From: Warburgia ugandensis
Lineage: Eukaryota > Streptophyta > Magnoliopsida > Canellales > Canellaceae
Direction: 5' to 3'
NCBI GenBank assembly: GCA_035236585.1
Contig: CP141132.1
Coordinates: 51,711,880-51,775,879 of the forward strand
Length of the DNA: 64,000 nt
Shown: positions 22,831-35,492 of the stretch, one piece after another
Position numbering within the stretch: the stretch's first letter is position 1
Layout: each line of letters opens with the position of its first letter
Notes under the pieces: model-generated
What the model was told of the DNA's origin: nothing
The model's database searches: none
The model's input: only the letters and a program-made list of their open reading frames with translations
Translations under genes and position numbers: made by a program

Positions 22831-25800
22831 TTCTAATCTAATGGAATCATGCTTAAACTTCAAATTTAAACTAACATGGCCCTAAGATAATTAAATCTAT
22901 CAAACTAATAACATTTAGAGCATAGCATGCTTAAAATTAAGAATCACACGATCATGCTTCCTAATTTCTAACATAAATCACATTTACAATTATATTATCA
23001 AATAAAAGACAATGAACTAATTAGATTAAGATTATTACAAACTTTTACTTATGATCCAACCATTGTTTTAGATCTTTTCCTTTTAATCAACGGTTTTAAT
23101 TAATTTTAGGGCTTTTACTCTATTAAGCTCCGAAGATCATATCCCTTTGTTTTTGTCATATTTAATTCATGATCTCAATGGATTCCATCATAATATCATT
23201 CATTCAATCCATCCCAAGGGTCTGATCATACTTGATCTTATTGATCAAGTGACTCCCTTTGTATTTTTTGGATTTTTCTATCATAAAGGGTAGATCCCTC
23301 AATTTATCTTAGATCTGTCCACATAAATCATGGATATCACTTTATTTCAATATTATATCATTAGTAAATCAGAACCCCAAGATCTGATCATCTCAAATCT
23401 TGAAGATCAAGAAAATTAGAAGCTTAATTCGTGAAAATGAAAAGTTTCTAGAATATTTTTTTTTACTCAATATTATGGTTTCAAAAGAAAATAGACATTA
23501 TAAGATTTCTATAGCTTCTTTCCAATCTCAATTTGGAGTTCAGATGACTCCACAATTGAACTGTGAAGTTCATAGTCATTTCGAGGGTCCAAATTTGATA
23601 TGGGCCCAATAGAACGGATGGCCCAAATTGATTGAGTAGAGCGGGTTGGTCGGGTGGAATGGTTGACTCACTCCTTTCACCGGGACACATGTCGCAACGT
23701 GCTCCTCGAGACTGGAAGTATCGCATGCCCATTCCATCAGGACAGCATCGCGTGCACGAAGATGCTCCCACAGGGCGTGTTTCTGTGCAGTGTCCTGGAA
23801 TCCCGATCTGATTTGGGAGATCAGACAATCTGTTTTGGACCGTCTAATCAATCCTCTTCAATCAAAGGCTCAAAACTTGATTAAATTTTATGAAATTTCT
23901 ACCCTAGGTGTTTTGGACCCTTTTGGATCGATTGAATGGCTCAGATTTTCCATCTAAGTCCTCCATCATCTAGAATTGAAGGGTTCTGGTCCTTTATTTT
24001 TATAAATTTTAACCAAAATCTAATTTCAAAAAAATAAAAATTACATAAAATAACATGAAATGAGTATAAAAAGAGTTTCCACCTACCTAATTGGAGAAAA
24101 AAATATAGATTTGCAGCCCAATTTGATGATTGCGCCGTTGGATCATGAAATTGATTTAGGGGTTTTATAGATAAGGTAGTCTAGGATTCTATGGATGATG
24201 TGATTTATGAGATTCAATTTGGAACAGAGTGCCTAATTGAATTTAAGTCTCTTGTTCCAATCTAGAGAGAGGAGAGAGAAGGTGCAAGAAGGGAGATTTT
24301 TGGCAGTTTTGGAATTTTGGAAAGGAATCTAAATATAGTTTTTTAGAGTAAGCAAGATGATTTTGTGAAAATTTTAATGAAAATTTTTGGAAGTGTATTT
24401 ATAGATGTTTTTTATTTTTTCATAATTACTTGTAATAATTATGTTTCAATTCTTTTGAATATTAAATTAACATTGGATCCTCCACTACTACCTCCTTCTC
24501 CACTAGCAGTTAGTAGTGATTTGACCACTCATTACATGTTTTCTGGCCATTGGATTCCTTTATGGACCCCTTGTGGGCCCCATGGGGGTGTGGAAGGACC
24601 ATTTTGCCCTTTTATGAAGAAAATCCTTTTTAGTCTCCTGAACTCAAAATTGAGAGTACTTAGTGGCATTGGACTCGTATTTTTGAGTACATTCTAAATA
24701 TTGATGTCTCAAATCTAGGTTATGGGTAAAATTACCATTTTATCCTTTTATTCATAAAAATGGAGAAAATGAGGTATTTTTCATTTTAACTCAAAATTGA
24801 ACGTACTAAGTGTCATTTTCATTGGTTTTTTGAGTACGTTCATAATTTGTAAGTTTTAAATCATGTTTTAATCCCTATAAAAGGATAATTTCCAATAACC
24901 TAATATTTCAGCACAGAATTTTTGAAAATTCAAACTAAATTGATTTTCTTAATCAATTTACAAAAATTGGAGTCATTACAATTGTTTCCCGTCACTAATC
25001 TCCATGTTTCTTACTTACATCTAGGTATATATCTTGTTGATTTCTTTCCCACCTTTATGCTCTTATTCTTTCAATTTCTCTCTTTGTTTCACATGGATAT
25101 CTAAGATTATTGGAGTGTGTTGAAGTAGATTAAAATATTGGAATTGGATTGAGTTTAAGTATCATGCACACCATATTGTTTGACTCTAATGTTAAAAAAA
25201 TCTTAATCTTGATTGTCATCTTAGTGAAAAGTGCATACTAAGTTTCTATTCATGCCTTGTTTAATTTAAGTATCATGCACACCATATTTTTGGATTTTTT
25301 GCACTTCATGATTCATGCACGATTTCCATAAGTCTATACCCTTTACTTGCTCATTTCCTTAGGAACCCATTCATTCTTTTAGTTAGTTTAGTTAATATTT
25401 TGATTATATTCCATGTGCTTAAGATGTTATTCATGCATTCTAGCTATATTCCCACTCTATGAACTATGTGCACAACCTCATGGGTCATGCGCATGGTGAT
25501 TGGGTGATTTTACTTTAAGTGGTTAATTGTGTCCTTGTTTCATGATAGTTTATTATTCTTCTCTTAGTTGTTTGCACTTTATCTAAGTTAGATTGTTTCT
25601 AATTTTAGTTTTTAGAAACTGTTGTTTTTAGGAAGATTCTAAGTTTAACTTGTTTCACTTTTAGTATGTTTCTTTAATCCATGTTTCTAATTCTATGCAT
25701 GTTTCCTTTTAGATGTTAGTTGCTTTCCTAGTTTCATCAAAACCATATCTCTTTGGATAAAGATAAGTAATTTAATTAAGATCCAATTGATTGAAAGACA

Positions 25801-25874
25801 ATGAGATCAACCTCACTGGTGTGCAAATTACTACATTGATTCATACACTTGCGAGTAATTTTAAAGCTATACCA

Positions 25875-26280
25875 AACTTGCATGGGAAGTTCTATCACGT
25901 TATCTTTTATATGAGCACTCCATTTTGAATGGATAAAGCTTTATCTACCATTTAGGGTTTCTAACTACTCTAACTTTGATTTTGACATCTAATGATCATT
26001 TTGTGCTATTGAACTTCATGAATGACATATATGGGTCCGTAATGTAGATTGGAAGGTGAAATTTCTCTTTTAGGGGTAAAAATTTTATTTTTGCATATTT
26101 TTCATTTGTACCCTAGACATGCAAATTTGTAGAATTAACCCTAATTATTGATGATTAAGTGGTTTTTGGGGCTAAAACATACAAAGTATAGAGGTATATA
26201 TGTAATATTTCTATATATATATATATATATATATCTATCAAAAAGTTAGGAAATGTGATGGGTCCTACTTGGGCTTCCCA
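25875..26280. other. AT-rich DNA without a gene; TA microsatellite
   Basis: Between the end of LTR C and relic G. A TA run lies at about 26,212-26,234. Nothing else recognised. Confidence 0.6.
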
Positions 26281-28070
26281 TTTTGAAGTGCCCATTAAGG
26301 GCACAATATCTAGTAAACCACTCACTTTGTCAATGGAGCTATCTATATCAAAATCCTCAAATGCAAAATGAGCTAGACATACCTTGAGAGGATCAATGCT
26401 GGGGATGTTAGGGATGGTAGACTCTATATCATATTTACATCATAAAAATCTTCAAACCTTGGTTGTCTTGTATTAAAGACGTTAATCTTTATGTCAATAT
26501 TTTCAAAGAATAATTTCACAGTATAATTCACACAATTAATTATCACATTTGACGTGGCTAAGAACAGCCCCAAAATGATTGGAATTTGACTACTAAGGTC
26601 TACCACATGTTGTGTGTCTAAGATTTGGAAGTCTACTGGAAATTAAAACATATCAATCTACACCAATACATCCTGTACCACACCATGTGAACTTTAATTA
26701 ACCTATCTACCAATTATAGTATGGTGGTAGTCCTTTTCATCTTGCTTAAACCTAATTCCTTATATACAAAATAAGGCAATAGTTTAATACTCGAACCCAA
26801 GTCAAGTAATTCCCTATCAACTATGTGTTCCCTAATCACACATGAGATAGTGGGATACCATAGATCTCTATATTTTGATGGGATATTATGTTGTAGCATT
26901 GATTTTGCTTGTTCTTTTAGATATGCTGTGCACCTGATGTTTTCTCTTATGGACGCAGAGATTTTTAAAAAACTTGGTGTAAGATGATGCATCTTTGATG
27001 TCATTAAGCAATGGAATATTTATGTTCACCTCTTTGAACACATCCATTAACTTTCAAAATTATTATCTTTCTTAGCCATTCTAAGATGCTGACGAATTGG
27101 AGCCTTAGGAATATAATGCAATCCAGAATTGTGGTGAGGAGAAGTAGAAGGTGCCTGTGTCTTCTCTTTTCCCATTCGATTCTTTCTAAGGCTCTCTTTA
27201 TCCCCAACTTGCTCATTTTCCTTAGCCAAACCTACCTAATTATCTATTATTTTTCCACTCGTAAGGGTAGGTATAGATTGGGTGTGGACTTCATAGAACT
27301 TCTCATCAAAAGTCATGCCAATCTCATAAACAACCCATAGGGTTGGGCTCAGGCTAACTAGGAAATTTCATTTTCCCTCTTAATAAGAGTAGCAACAATT
27401 CACCCAATTGGTACTCCAACTATGCAATGGATTGTGAGTGGGTATGCAATGTTTGTTTAAAACTATTGTGGGATTCTATTGAATTTTGCATAAACAAAAT
27501 CAAGATCTCTTTTAAATATTTTTCCCCCTATTGTGGTACAAGTTGTTATGGAGTGAGGCTTTAGGGAAAGGTTGATTAGGGGGATCCTAGATGGTCCTTC
27601 CTAATTATTATGAGACTATGAGAAGTTGGGATGCCTGGCCCATTATGGACTGTATGTCTAAGAATATTGATTGATGGTGCTAGGATTTCTAAATGCATTC
27701 TCTTACTCCAATTCTTTTTTTAAGAAATATGGAGCTGGAGGGGCATGAAGTGGTAGTATATGTTGTACTATAACAAATTGCACAAACCTCAAGTGGAGGT
27801 TGTGTGGTGATTCTCTAGTCAACACAACTTTCCCTAATTTAATAAGAAGGATACCAAACTTACCGTTCCCATCTATCAACATATCTATAGTGTAGTGTTA
27901 TAGAGGTCAGGAGTGGCCCCCATCTCATTTATACCCCATTTCCTTTGAGGTTGTGGAAATGTTTCTATTCTAATAGAATGTTTAAGACTATGATGATTAG
28001 GTCAAATGATAAATTTTAGTGACTAATTAAATATGATCTCCATTTCTAGATTGCTAAAATTAGTGCCTAT
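26281..28070 (-). pseudogene. Relic G: Athila-like gag and protease remnants
   Basis: On the - strand, 26,714-27,004 reads CVIREHIVDRELLDLGSSIK followed by LLPYFVYKELGL, the Athila-type protease region with D-L-G-S in place of the usual active-site triplet. Upstream on the same strand (27,560-27,700) text parallel to the gag C-terminal part of E (39,580-39,720) is seen, for example the piece around GATGCCT/CCATTTTGGATT. No LTR, primer site or purine tract flanks it, so it is an isolated, strongly decayed piece of a different copy. Confidence 0.7.
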
Positions 28071-28079
28071 TACTCATTA

Positions 28080-28450
28080 TAATTGGATTGAAAAGTATGC
28101 CTACCTTCAATAACATGGTTGAGAAAGGCAATGGGTTGCCTCTTGGATAAGAACAGCTCTAATAGTGTTTCTAGTTGTGTCGCTTTAAGAATAAAGGGCT
28201 TGGTTAAATCTTGCAATGCTAATAATGTAGAGAAGTCATAGCCATCATGAAATTCTCAAATGTTCATTTTGCTGCAAAAGACCAAATAAAATAAACTTGG
28301 CTATTAGAAGTGGTGCCATCTTGAAATAATCACAACTGAATTTTCTATAATATCTAATCAAGCCCATGAAACCTCCCAATGCCTTGAGAGTAGTGGGTTG
28401 AGGCCAATTCAAGATACACTCAATTTTCTTTTAATCAAATATAATGGCCC
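28080..28450 (-). pseudogene. Chromovirus RT/RNase H relic
   Basis: On the - strand, WPQPTTLKALGGFMGLIRYY and KFSCDYFKMAPLL match the connection region after the reverse transcriptase palm of chromoviruses (typical W-P-x-P-x-x-x-K-x-L-R-G-F-L-G-L). A following piece, QDLTKPFILK and then KRQPIAFLN, matches the start of RNase H. The WPxP form suggests a CRM/Reina/Galadriel-type rather than the Tekay-type seen in A. Only about 370 bp survive and no other domain is found. Confidence 0.7.
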
Positions 28451-28648
28451 ACATTTATAAGGAAATAAAAATTATCTTTGCAAATTATGATATTAAATAA
28501 GTTAATTGTTTGATATTAAGGTGTAAAAAATGGGTTAAAGTAAAGACAGAAGCAATTAGCTAAGTATAGTTTACTAATTTAGTTGTGTGATATAAGTGTT
28601 CTAATTCTATTAATGGGTTGAAAATTTGGTAAAACATGACAACCTAAG
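28451..28648. other. Left flank of element E, no gene
   Basis: AT-rich. It ends with CTAAG (28,644-28,648), the left copy of the target duplication of element E; the right copy is at 61,597-61,601. Confidence 0.6.
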
Positions 28649-29352
28649 TGGTGTATGTTTTAAAATTACTCACAAGCACAAGAAGCAATGTAGTAATTGT
28701 ACTCAAGTGAGGTTGATCCCATGAGGAATCTCACAATTTTGTATGTTGATTGGATCTTATTTAGAGTACTTAAACTAACCAATGGAAGATTGTATTTTAA
28801 CCTAATCTAAGAATTAAAACAACATGAAACATAAACATGCATGAAATGGTAACATTCTAAAATGGAATTTTCCAAGAACTAGAATTGCAAACTATCTAAA
28901 ACTTAACTACCACATAATTATACTTAACAATGAATTAAGGAACTCTGACATGAATTAAACTAATCAAATAAAACATGCAAAGCAAATGGAACAAATCAAG
29001 TTGATGCACATGGAACCTATATTAGAAAGTAAGTATGGTGCACGTGATTCTTAAGAAGAAATTGATGTTGAAAAATACTATGTACACATGAAAATTAAAG
29101 AGACAAGTATGTATGGAAACTAAGCTGAAAAGAATAATTCAATCAACATGATAACCAAATTAAAGCACTTGAATCAACCATGAAAATTACATGAAACTTA
29201 GGCCTTTATTGAATTGAAGTTCATACAATCTTGAACCCTAACCCTAACCCTGATATTATTACATATATAGAAGGAAAGTGTGCCCTCTTCATGAACATAA
29301 AATTAACCCAAATTCCAATGAATAGTCACTATTCAATAAGTATTCAAATTAA

Positions 29353-32059
29353 TGATAAGTGTCTAATTTTTTATAAAAACCACCCAATTAGTTACTCATG
29401 TTTTACAACTCATAGGGATAAATTAGGGTTTTTGACCAAAATTTGTAACACATGCATTTTTTGACCTAGTGACTTAAAATTCTAAAATTTGTAGGTCTAG
29501 AGGCTAATTCAAGTATTTATGTGATTAATCATATTTTTCTAGGATTTAATTAGAGGTTTTTACCTTTTTTAGGAAGCGAGATGGTGATCCAATGGCCGAG
29601 ATCAATTGAGATGAACATTGAAGATCAATTTCAAAAGATCTAGTCAAAACCTAAGAATCATCAATCCAACATGAGATGAAGGATGAAGATCATCTTTAGG
29701 ACCAAAAATGAATGCAATCAAAGGAGCTAAAGGTGACTAAAGTGGGCCCATGAAGTAAGCCATGCTTTTTCACCACCTTTCCATGGGTTGCATGTAAGCC
29801 ACCTTAGCCATACAAGCCATGAGAGAAGATGACAAACTAAGGAATGCAAGCCAAATAATTCAAGATACTCATGCCAAGGGATGGAGTGATAAAGCCAAAC
29901 TAAGAGATCCATCTAAGCCATCCGTGAAGCCTAGCCAATTGAGCCCTCAAAGTTAGCCATCAAAGCCATTAAGCTAAGCTAAATGGAAGGCTTGGAATGG
30001 AGGAAAATCAAGAGGATTATGCATGAGATTCTAAGAAATATTTTCAAGATAATTAAATGAAAAATCATTTGAATAAGTTGGCATGCGGACCAATAGTATG
30101 AGACCCTTCTATTTTTCATTTATTTTCCTACTTTTTTCTCACTTTCCACCTCACCCCTAGGATGCACCACGAATTTGAATTTCCATTCAAGAGTCCTACT
30201 ATTCCAAGACTCCTCTACCTTCCTAAACTCCCATTCCAACCACCCAACCAATTCCCACCTCTTAGGAAATCCCTCAACCAATCAAATTTCTCCATCTTAC
30301 CTTACTTTCCTTTTTTTTTTTTCTACCCATCTCTTTCCTCCCACTTTCCCATCACCTTCTTTTCTTCTTCTTATCTCTTTCCTGCCTCAACCATACAACC
30401 ATTTTCCCTATTTTTAGGGTCTTCCATGATTTTTCAAGGGGGATACACCCCTTCCTAAAAAAAGTGGCGTCTTCGACCTACTCCACCTACAAAGGGAAAC
30501 CACCAAGCAACCTTGGTTCCTCTTTTAAAACCGTAACTTGTCAACCCATCCTAGCCATCCAAATGACTTGCTTTCATCCCCACCACCTTTTCATTAGGAC
30601 ACCCTGGAAAAAGTAGGAGAAAAACTATGGAAGTCCAGAAAAAACATAAGTTAAAAGGCTCTTTTCCTCTTAGGAAAAAGAACCCTCCTACACTTGGAGG
30701 AGGGCATCTTCTTCCTAACCTTCCTTATTCAATTGTTTTACTTGGAGTTTCTCTCCTTTTGGGTGGATTCTACTCTTTCTCTAGGTGAGCATCTCCTCAT
30801 GTGTTCCACTTCTAGTTCTTAGTGTTTGATTTGTTCTTCAAAGGTTGGTTCATCTTTCCTTGCTCACTTTGTTTAATCTTAGTTTCCATTGTGCTAGTTG
30901 TTGCTTTGCTATCCTTTTTGTTTTTCTTTAGTAGAAAATATAGATCCAAGGCTGATTTTTCCCTTGAAGTGATAGCCAAGAGAGGTCACCTTGAATCTAG
31001 TCTTCTACTTTGCTTTTCATTTCCTTCTAGTTCTCTTTTAGTTTCCTTAAATTCCATAATTTTTTCCCTTTGTTTTCCTTGATTCTTGCCATTATATTCC
31101 ATAAGATTTTGAATTGAATCTCAAACCTGTTAGAGGAGAAATCATTCCTAGGATTTGATTTTGAATTTATTTTGGGGTAAAGAGTTGTGCGTCCTCATCA
31201 AAAGTGGAACGCATCCTTCCTGTAATCAATTGTATACAACATTTTTTATGATTAATGGAATACTTTTAATTGATGAATATGAGCAAGGTTGTTTTGTTTG
31301 TGTGTTACTACCATGGTTTGATGGTTAACATAAGAATGTTATTGTAACTTTCTAATCAAGCCAATTAAAAGACTTATGAAACCATGCATCCCATACAAAA
31401 GTGGAATGCTTGGTTTTGAAAGCCTTAAAGTTTGAAGCATGAATGATAATGTTAACTTGACAATTCCTTTGCAGTTCATCAGTTTCATTGTTCATTCAAT
31501 CAATCATGCTTTTGAATAAGTTATTGATTAAGTGAGATCCAAGTTGTTTCATCCATTCATGTTAGGAAAAATAGTTAGTTAAGTTGATCTTGTTTAGTTT
31601 GCTAGCATGTTGTTGATTAGTTGTTAAAGTTCATTCCCTTGATTTCCTTTGTATTCTTTAGAAATAGCATGATTAGGAAAGTAGTTGATTAATACATGTT
31701 TCCTTAGGTTGGTTTCTTAATTTCATCCTTGGGAAAGTTAATTTAGGAAACTTGTTAAAATTTCATTTAGGAAAGTCCTAGATTTAGAAAGTTTCATTTT
31801 GGAAAGTTCTATTTTTGGAAAATGTATTTTAGGAAAGTTTTTAATTCTAGGATGTTTCTCGGTTTTGAATAATTTTCATTTCCATAAGTTTATTTCCATA
31901 GCTTAGAAAAAAAATCTCTTGAATTTTGGCTACTTTAAATAGTTAAAAGTAGGGACCACAAGCATCACATTCGTTCAACTCCTCATGCGATCAACCTCAT
32001 TAGTGAGCTATATTATAATTGATTCTTGCATTTGCAAGTTTAACTTAAAAATCACAGCA
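29353..32059 (+). mobile_element. Solo LTR M, same family as E but inverted
   Basis: Starts TGATAAGTGTC and ends CACAGCA. Flanks ATTAA (29,348-29,352) and AGTAA (32,060-32,064) match at four of five bases. The sibling LTR of E has the uninterrupted text at about 60,235-60,250 (ATTCAAAGTAACATGCATG), which shows where M entered. It contains LTR text only: GC-poor, a CT-rich part at about 30,110-30,400 and no primer site or coding motif. Confidence 0.82.
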
Positions 32060-32714
32060 AGTAACATGCATGTGAATCCAAGAGAAGGTGAAAAAGAGAT
32101 GGAATGGAATCACAAGATGAGCAATGAATGATAAGCAATAGAAAAGCATGAAAAAACAAGAACTTCAAGAAACAATGACTTGACCCAAAGACTAATATCA
32201 CTTGGAGTGGTCTTTGAATACAAGGAACTAAACAAAATTCAAATAACAAGGAAAACAAGCAAAGAAACTAGATAGTATGAAAGAAAGAAGTAAGAAAAAC
32301 AATAAATAAAGTAAAAGAGCATGAAAACCAACCTTGAATTGAAGTGCAAAAAAAGAGACAGAGTGCTGAACTTGGAAGGAGGTGTGGACGGCTTGAATGT
32401 CAAACTATAGTGCATTGAAAGCTTGAAGAGAAAGAAGGGAACTAGGCATGGATGACCAACCCTAAAGGGGAGGTGGAACTCCTTTGGACTTTATAGAGTT
32501 TTGCTTTCTAATTTGATAAGATTTTATACTAAGTAAAAGGAATGAAATTTTGAACTAGGACTCTGGGATAGGAAAGTGAGATAGATGAGTAGGAAAGGAA
32601 ATTAGAAAGTGGAATGAGGTAGAAACCCTAAGATCATCTAAGGCTGGATGCGCCAATTTTAGAGGAAGTTGGCATGGAACTTCTGTCCAAGTGTTTCACG
32701 TGGGAAAGAAGAGT

Positions 32715-32870
<156 letters not shown>

Positions 32871-33577
32871 ATAAAAAGAAATTAATATAAAAGAGTAAGG
32901 CTCTTCTCTTATTGGTCCACCTTGTCATGCATATCTTCCCATGTAATAATCTTCATTTAGTCCTTGCTAATTATCTCTTGAATTTCAGAATTCTTTTCAT
33001 AAGATAAGTGCTTGAAAACTCCTCTAATCATGTGGGTCCATGTGGCATGGCTTAAATGACTTGGCTCTTGAGCTTACATCTTTAGCTTCTCTTAGCTTTC
33101 CTTGATGGCTTAAGTGGCTCTCATGGCTCTACTTTATGCAAAAGTGATGGAATTGCATGGATTTTTGTATGGGCCTATTTCTAGTCACCTTTTAAGCTTT
33201 CCATCACTTCCTTGAACTTCATCTACTTGCCTTAAGATGAACTTAAGCCTTGCTTGATCTTTAGAATGTTGAAATTTAGGCCTCAGCTCTCTAAGTTGAT
33301 CTTGATCCTCAATTCACATCTTGATAGATCTCAACCATTGCATCATCATCGCAGTACCTATAAAATATTAAAAATCCTAATTAAATCTTAAAAAATTATG
33401 ATAATTCATATACTTACTTTGGGTTAACTTATAACCTTCAAAATATCAAACTTTTGAATCATTAGCTCAAAAATGCATGTGCTATGAATTTTTTTAAAAA
33501 CCCTAGAATATTGTCTATAATTTACAACATATGGACTATTAGTTGGGTACTTTTTATACAAAATTGAAAACTTATCA

Positions 33578-33591
33578 CCATCCCCCAACCA
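33578..33591 (-). other. Polypurine tract of element E
   Basis: TGGTTGGGGGATGG on the - strand directly abuts the LTR start TGATAAG. Confidence 0.85.
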
Positions 33592-35480
33592 GCATTTTGC
33601 TAGTCCCATGAAAAATATGTAAAAAATTATAAAAACAAAAGTGGTTGTCATTTTCTTAGGTACTCACAATTACATTTAACATATTCAACAAGCCCTTCAA
33701 CCCCCAGGTTACCCTTAGTGAATGAGTTAGGCCTTGAGAGGATTTGCAATGAATATACCCACAAAATTCAATAAGGTTAAGTTCCTTAGTTTCTCATAAA
33801 GAATTTTCTTTCATTAGTACTTACTAGCTTTAACAAATTAATAAATATGAATGAAAAATTCTACAAATTACCCATATACCAAAGCCATTTTATTATAATT
33901 ATATCTTGAAGCGTAATGTGTTACAAGCTACATAAGTCGGGACTTCAAAATAGATATGCATATACTCCATTATAAATATGTCTTGACCTTAATTTCTCAC
34001 TAGCAAATACTCAAAAACAAAGTTCTTAGAGAAAAGGTCAAACAAAATTCTCTCTTTATGTGACAAAATCCAATAATACTGATGGTTCACATAAGTTGAA
34101 GCACAAATGACATAAAAAACTGTGAACACAAGACTAGTAGGGGTAGTTAACCTTAATTCCTTTATATTTATATCCTCATTAAGGCTATCTTCTACCTTAA
34201 GAGCAATAGGCCTTTGGTTAGGATGAAATGTAGGCTTGGGACAGGTTGTGAAAGAAAGGGTACAAAGGATTCAAAGTTTCAAATCAGAATAGAAGTCTTC
34301 AATAATTAGACTACTTTTATTTTGATTGCATTAAAGTGAATATCTTTTCTATTTTCCTTTTCTTTCTTTTCTTATTTTTCTTGAATTTCTTTTGTATTTT
34401 TTTCTCTAAGAAAAATCTTTTTCTTTCTATATACTTTGATATTTTTCTCTTCTTTTACTTTTGCCTCTTTTTTTTTACCAACTCTACTCATTTTTGAAGA
34501 ATAGGTTATGGATATTTTACTAGGTTTCTAGGTTAAGGTAGATGGGATTTTGAAAAGAAAAGGCTTGTCAAGGGGCTTAAAGGGTCTAACTAGTGGTATA
34601 TTATACTGAGTAGGCTTTATATCTCTAGGCTAAGACAATAATGACCTACATCATTTCCTAAATTTCTTAATGCTTATCAAATTCAATAAATGTTTAAAAA
34701 AGAAAGTTAGTACTCCTATTTAATTCTTAATGACCAAAACAAAGATATTGGGATCTTTCAAAATTGGTGTTCACTAAAAAAATGGCGAGCCCCCTAAAAA
34801 AGATGAAAGTCTCTGATAGTCATTGGGTATAGGTCTCCACTGATTTTCCTCATGGTCTCTAAGTCATAACCATATATCTATCTAGACTTTGTACTATGTG
34901 TAAATATGTTCTAAGATTTTAACTTCCTAAAACATTTCAGGACATCAATAAAATGTAGAATTAACCATACACAATTCTATTAAGAAGTTACAGTGGGAGA
35001 AATACTAAGCTTCAAAAAATCCAATTCTCATCACAATAAAGGAACTTGACCTTAAGACTCTAAAACTCAAAAAATTCCTTTTTTTTCAAGTTAAGAAAAA
35101 CTCAAAAATCTCATGCATATCTACATCTCCCAACCTAAACTAAACATTGTCCCCAATGTTTGAAAGCATAGGACTCTATATGATAAATAGGTAATATAGA
35201 ATAATGAGGCTCTCTAAAAACCCCTAGGTCGCATCCCAGTGAGCACTAAGTTTGAGATTTTTAGCTTGGCATATAATGCTATTATAAATTCAGATCTTAT
35301 GATGGATGTAGGTGTCATGGAACATGTTAAGGTGGGTCCTGGTAGACTGGATCATCTACCAAGATTTCCTCTACTTCAAGGTTTACCAACTCTAAATAGG
35401 GTTTCAACCTATGCTCATTTACTTTGGAAATCTCCTCATCCTTTTCTATCTTGACAGCTCCATGAGGATAAATAGTACAT
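33592..35480 (-). other. Spacer between integrase and 3' LTR of E
   Basis: 1.9 kb, AT-rich. In Athila elements this place can hold an envelope-like frame; here no membrane-protein-like reading region is visible. Only short open frames remain. Confidence 0.55.
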
Positions 35481-35492
35481 ACTATGTTAAGC

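Larger units (their letters stand above)
19885..24980 (-). mobile_element. Element D: solo, unusually long (5.1 kb) Tekay-like LTR unit
   Basis: Plus-strand start TGCAACGACCTGGG and end GGAGTCATTACA correspond to the two ends of the Tekay-type LTRs of A and B. Flanks CTTGT (19,880-19,884) and ATTGT (24,981-24,985) match at four of five bases, a decayed target duplication. The outer text on both sides fits the LTR of element C. No primer site, purine tract or coding motif is found inside, so it is read as a solo LTR. At 5.1 kb it is about twice the length of the other Tekay-type LTRs here. It contains a segment (about 22,090-22,500) that resembles the Athila leader. Confidence 0.65.
9628..25874 (+). 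mobile_element. LTR of element C (Athila-type), interrupted by B and D
   Basis: Begins TGATAAGTGTTC and ends near CTATACCA at 25,874. Net length is about 2.3 kb after removing B (10,992-19,813) and D (19,885-24,980). It aligns by eye with solo LTR M (29,353-32,059, same strand) and with both LTRs of element E (opposite strand): shared text includes the start, the AAGGTGACTAAARTGGGCCC block near 10,005 and 29,730, and GATCAACCTCA near the end (25,806). It is read as the 3' LTR of an element whose 5' part lies left of the window. No duplication can be tested. Confidence 0.7.

Noticed and set aside
24365-24697. 110-residue open frame with hydrophobic start, possible membrane protein
   Set aside because: It lies in element D near its promoter end. 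The hydrophobic part comes from T-rich sequence and there is no supporting context.
29231-29251. CCCTAACCCTAACCCT, possible telomere repeat
   Set aside because: Only about three units, of the CCCTAA rather than the plant CCCTAAA type, inside the 3' LTR of E. The sister LTR has no array there.
33592-35480. Envelope-like gene of element E
   Set aside because: The position is right for the envelope-like frame known in some Athila elements, but no long frame, signal peptide or membrane segment is visible.
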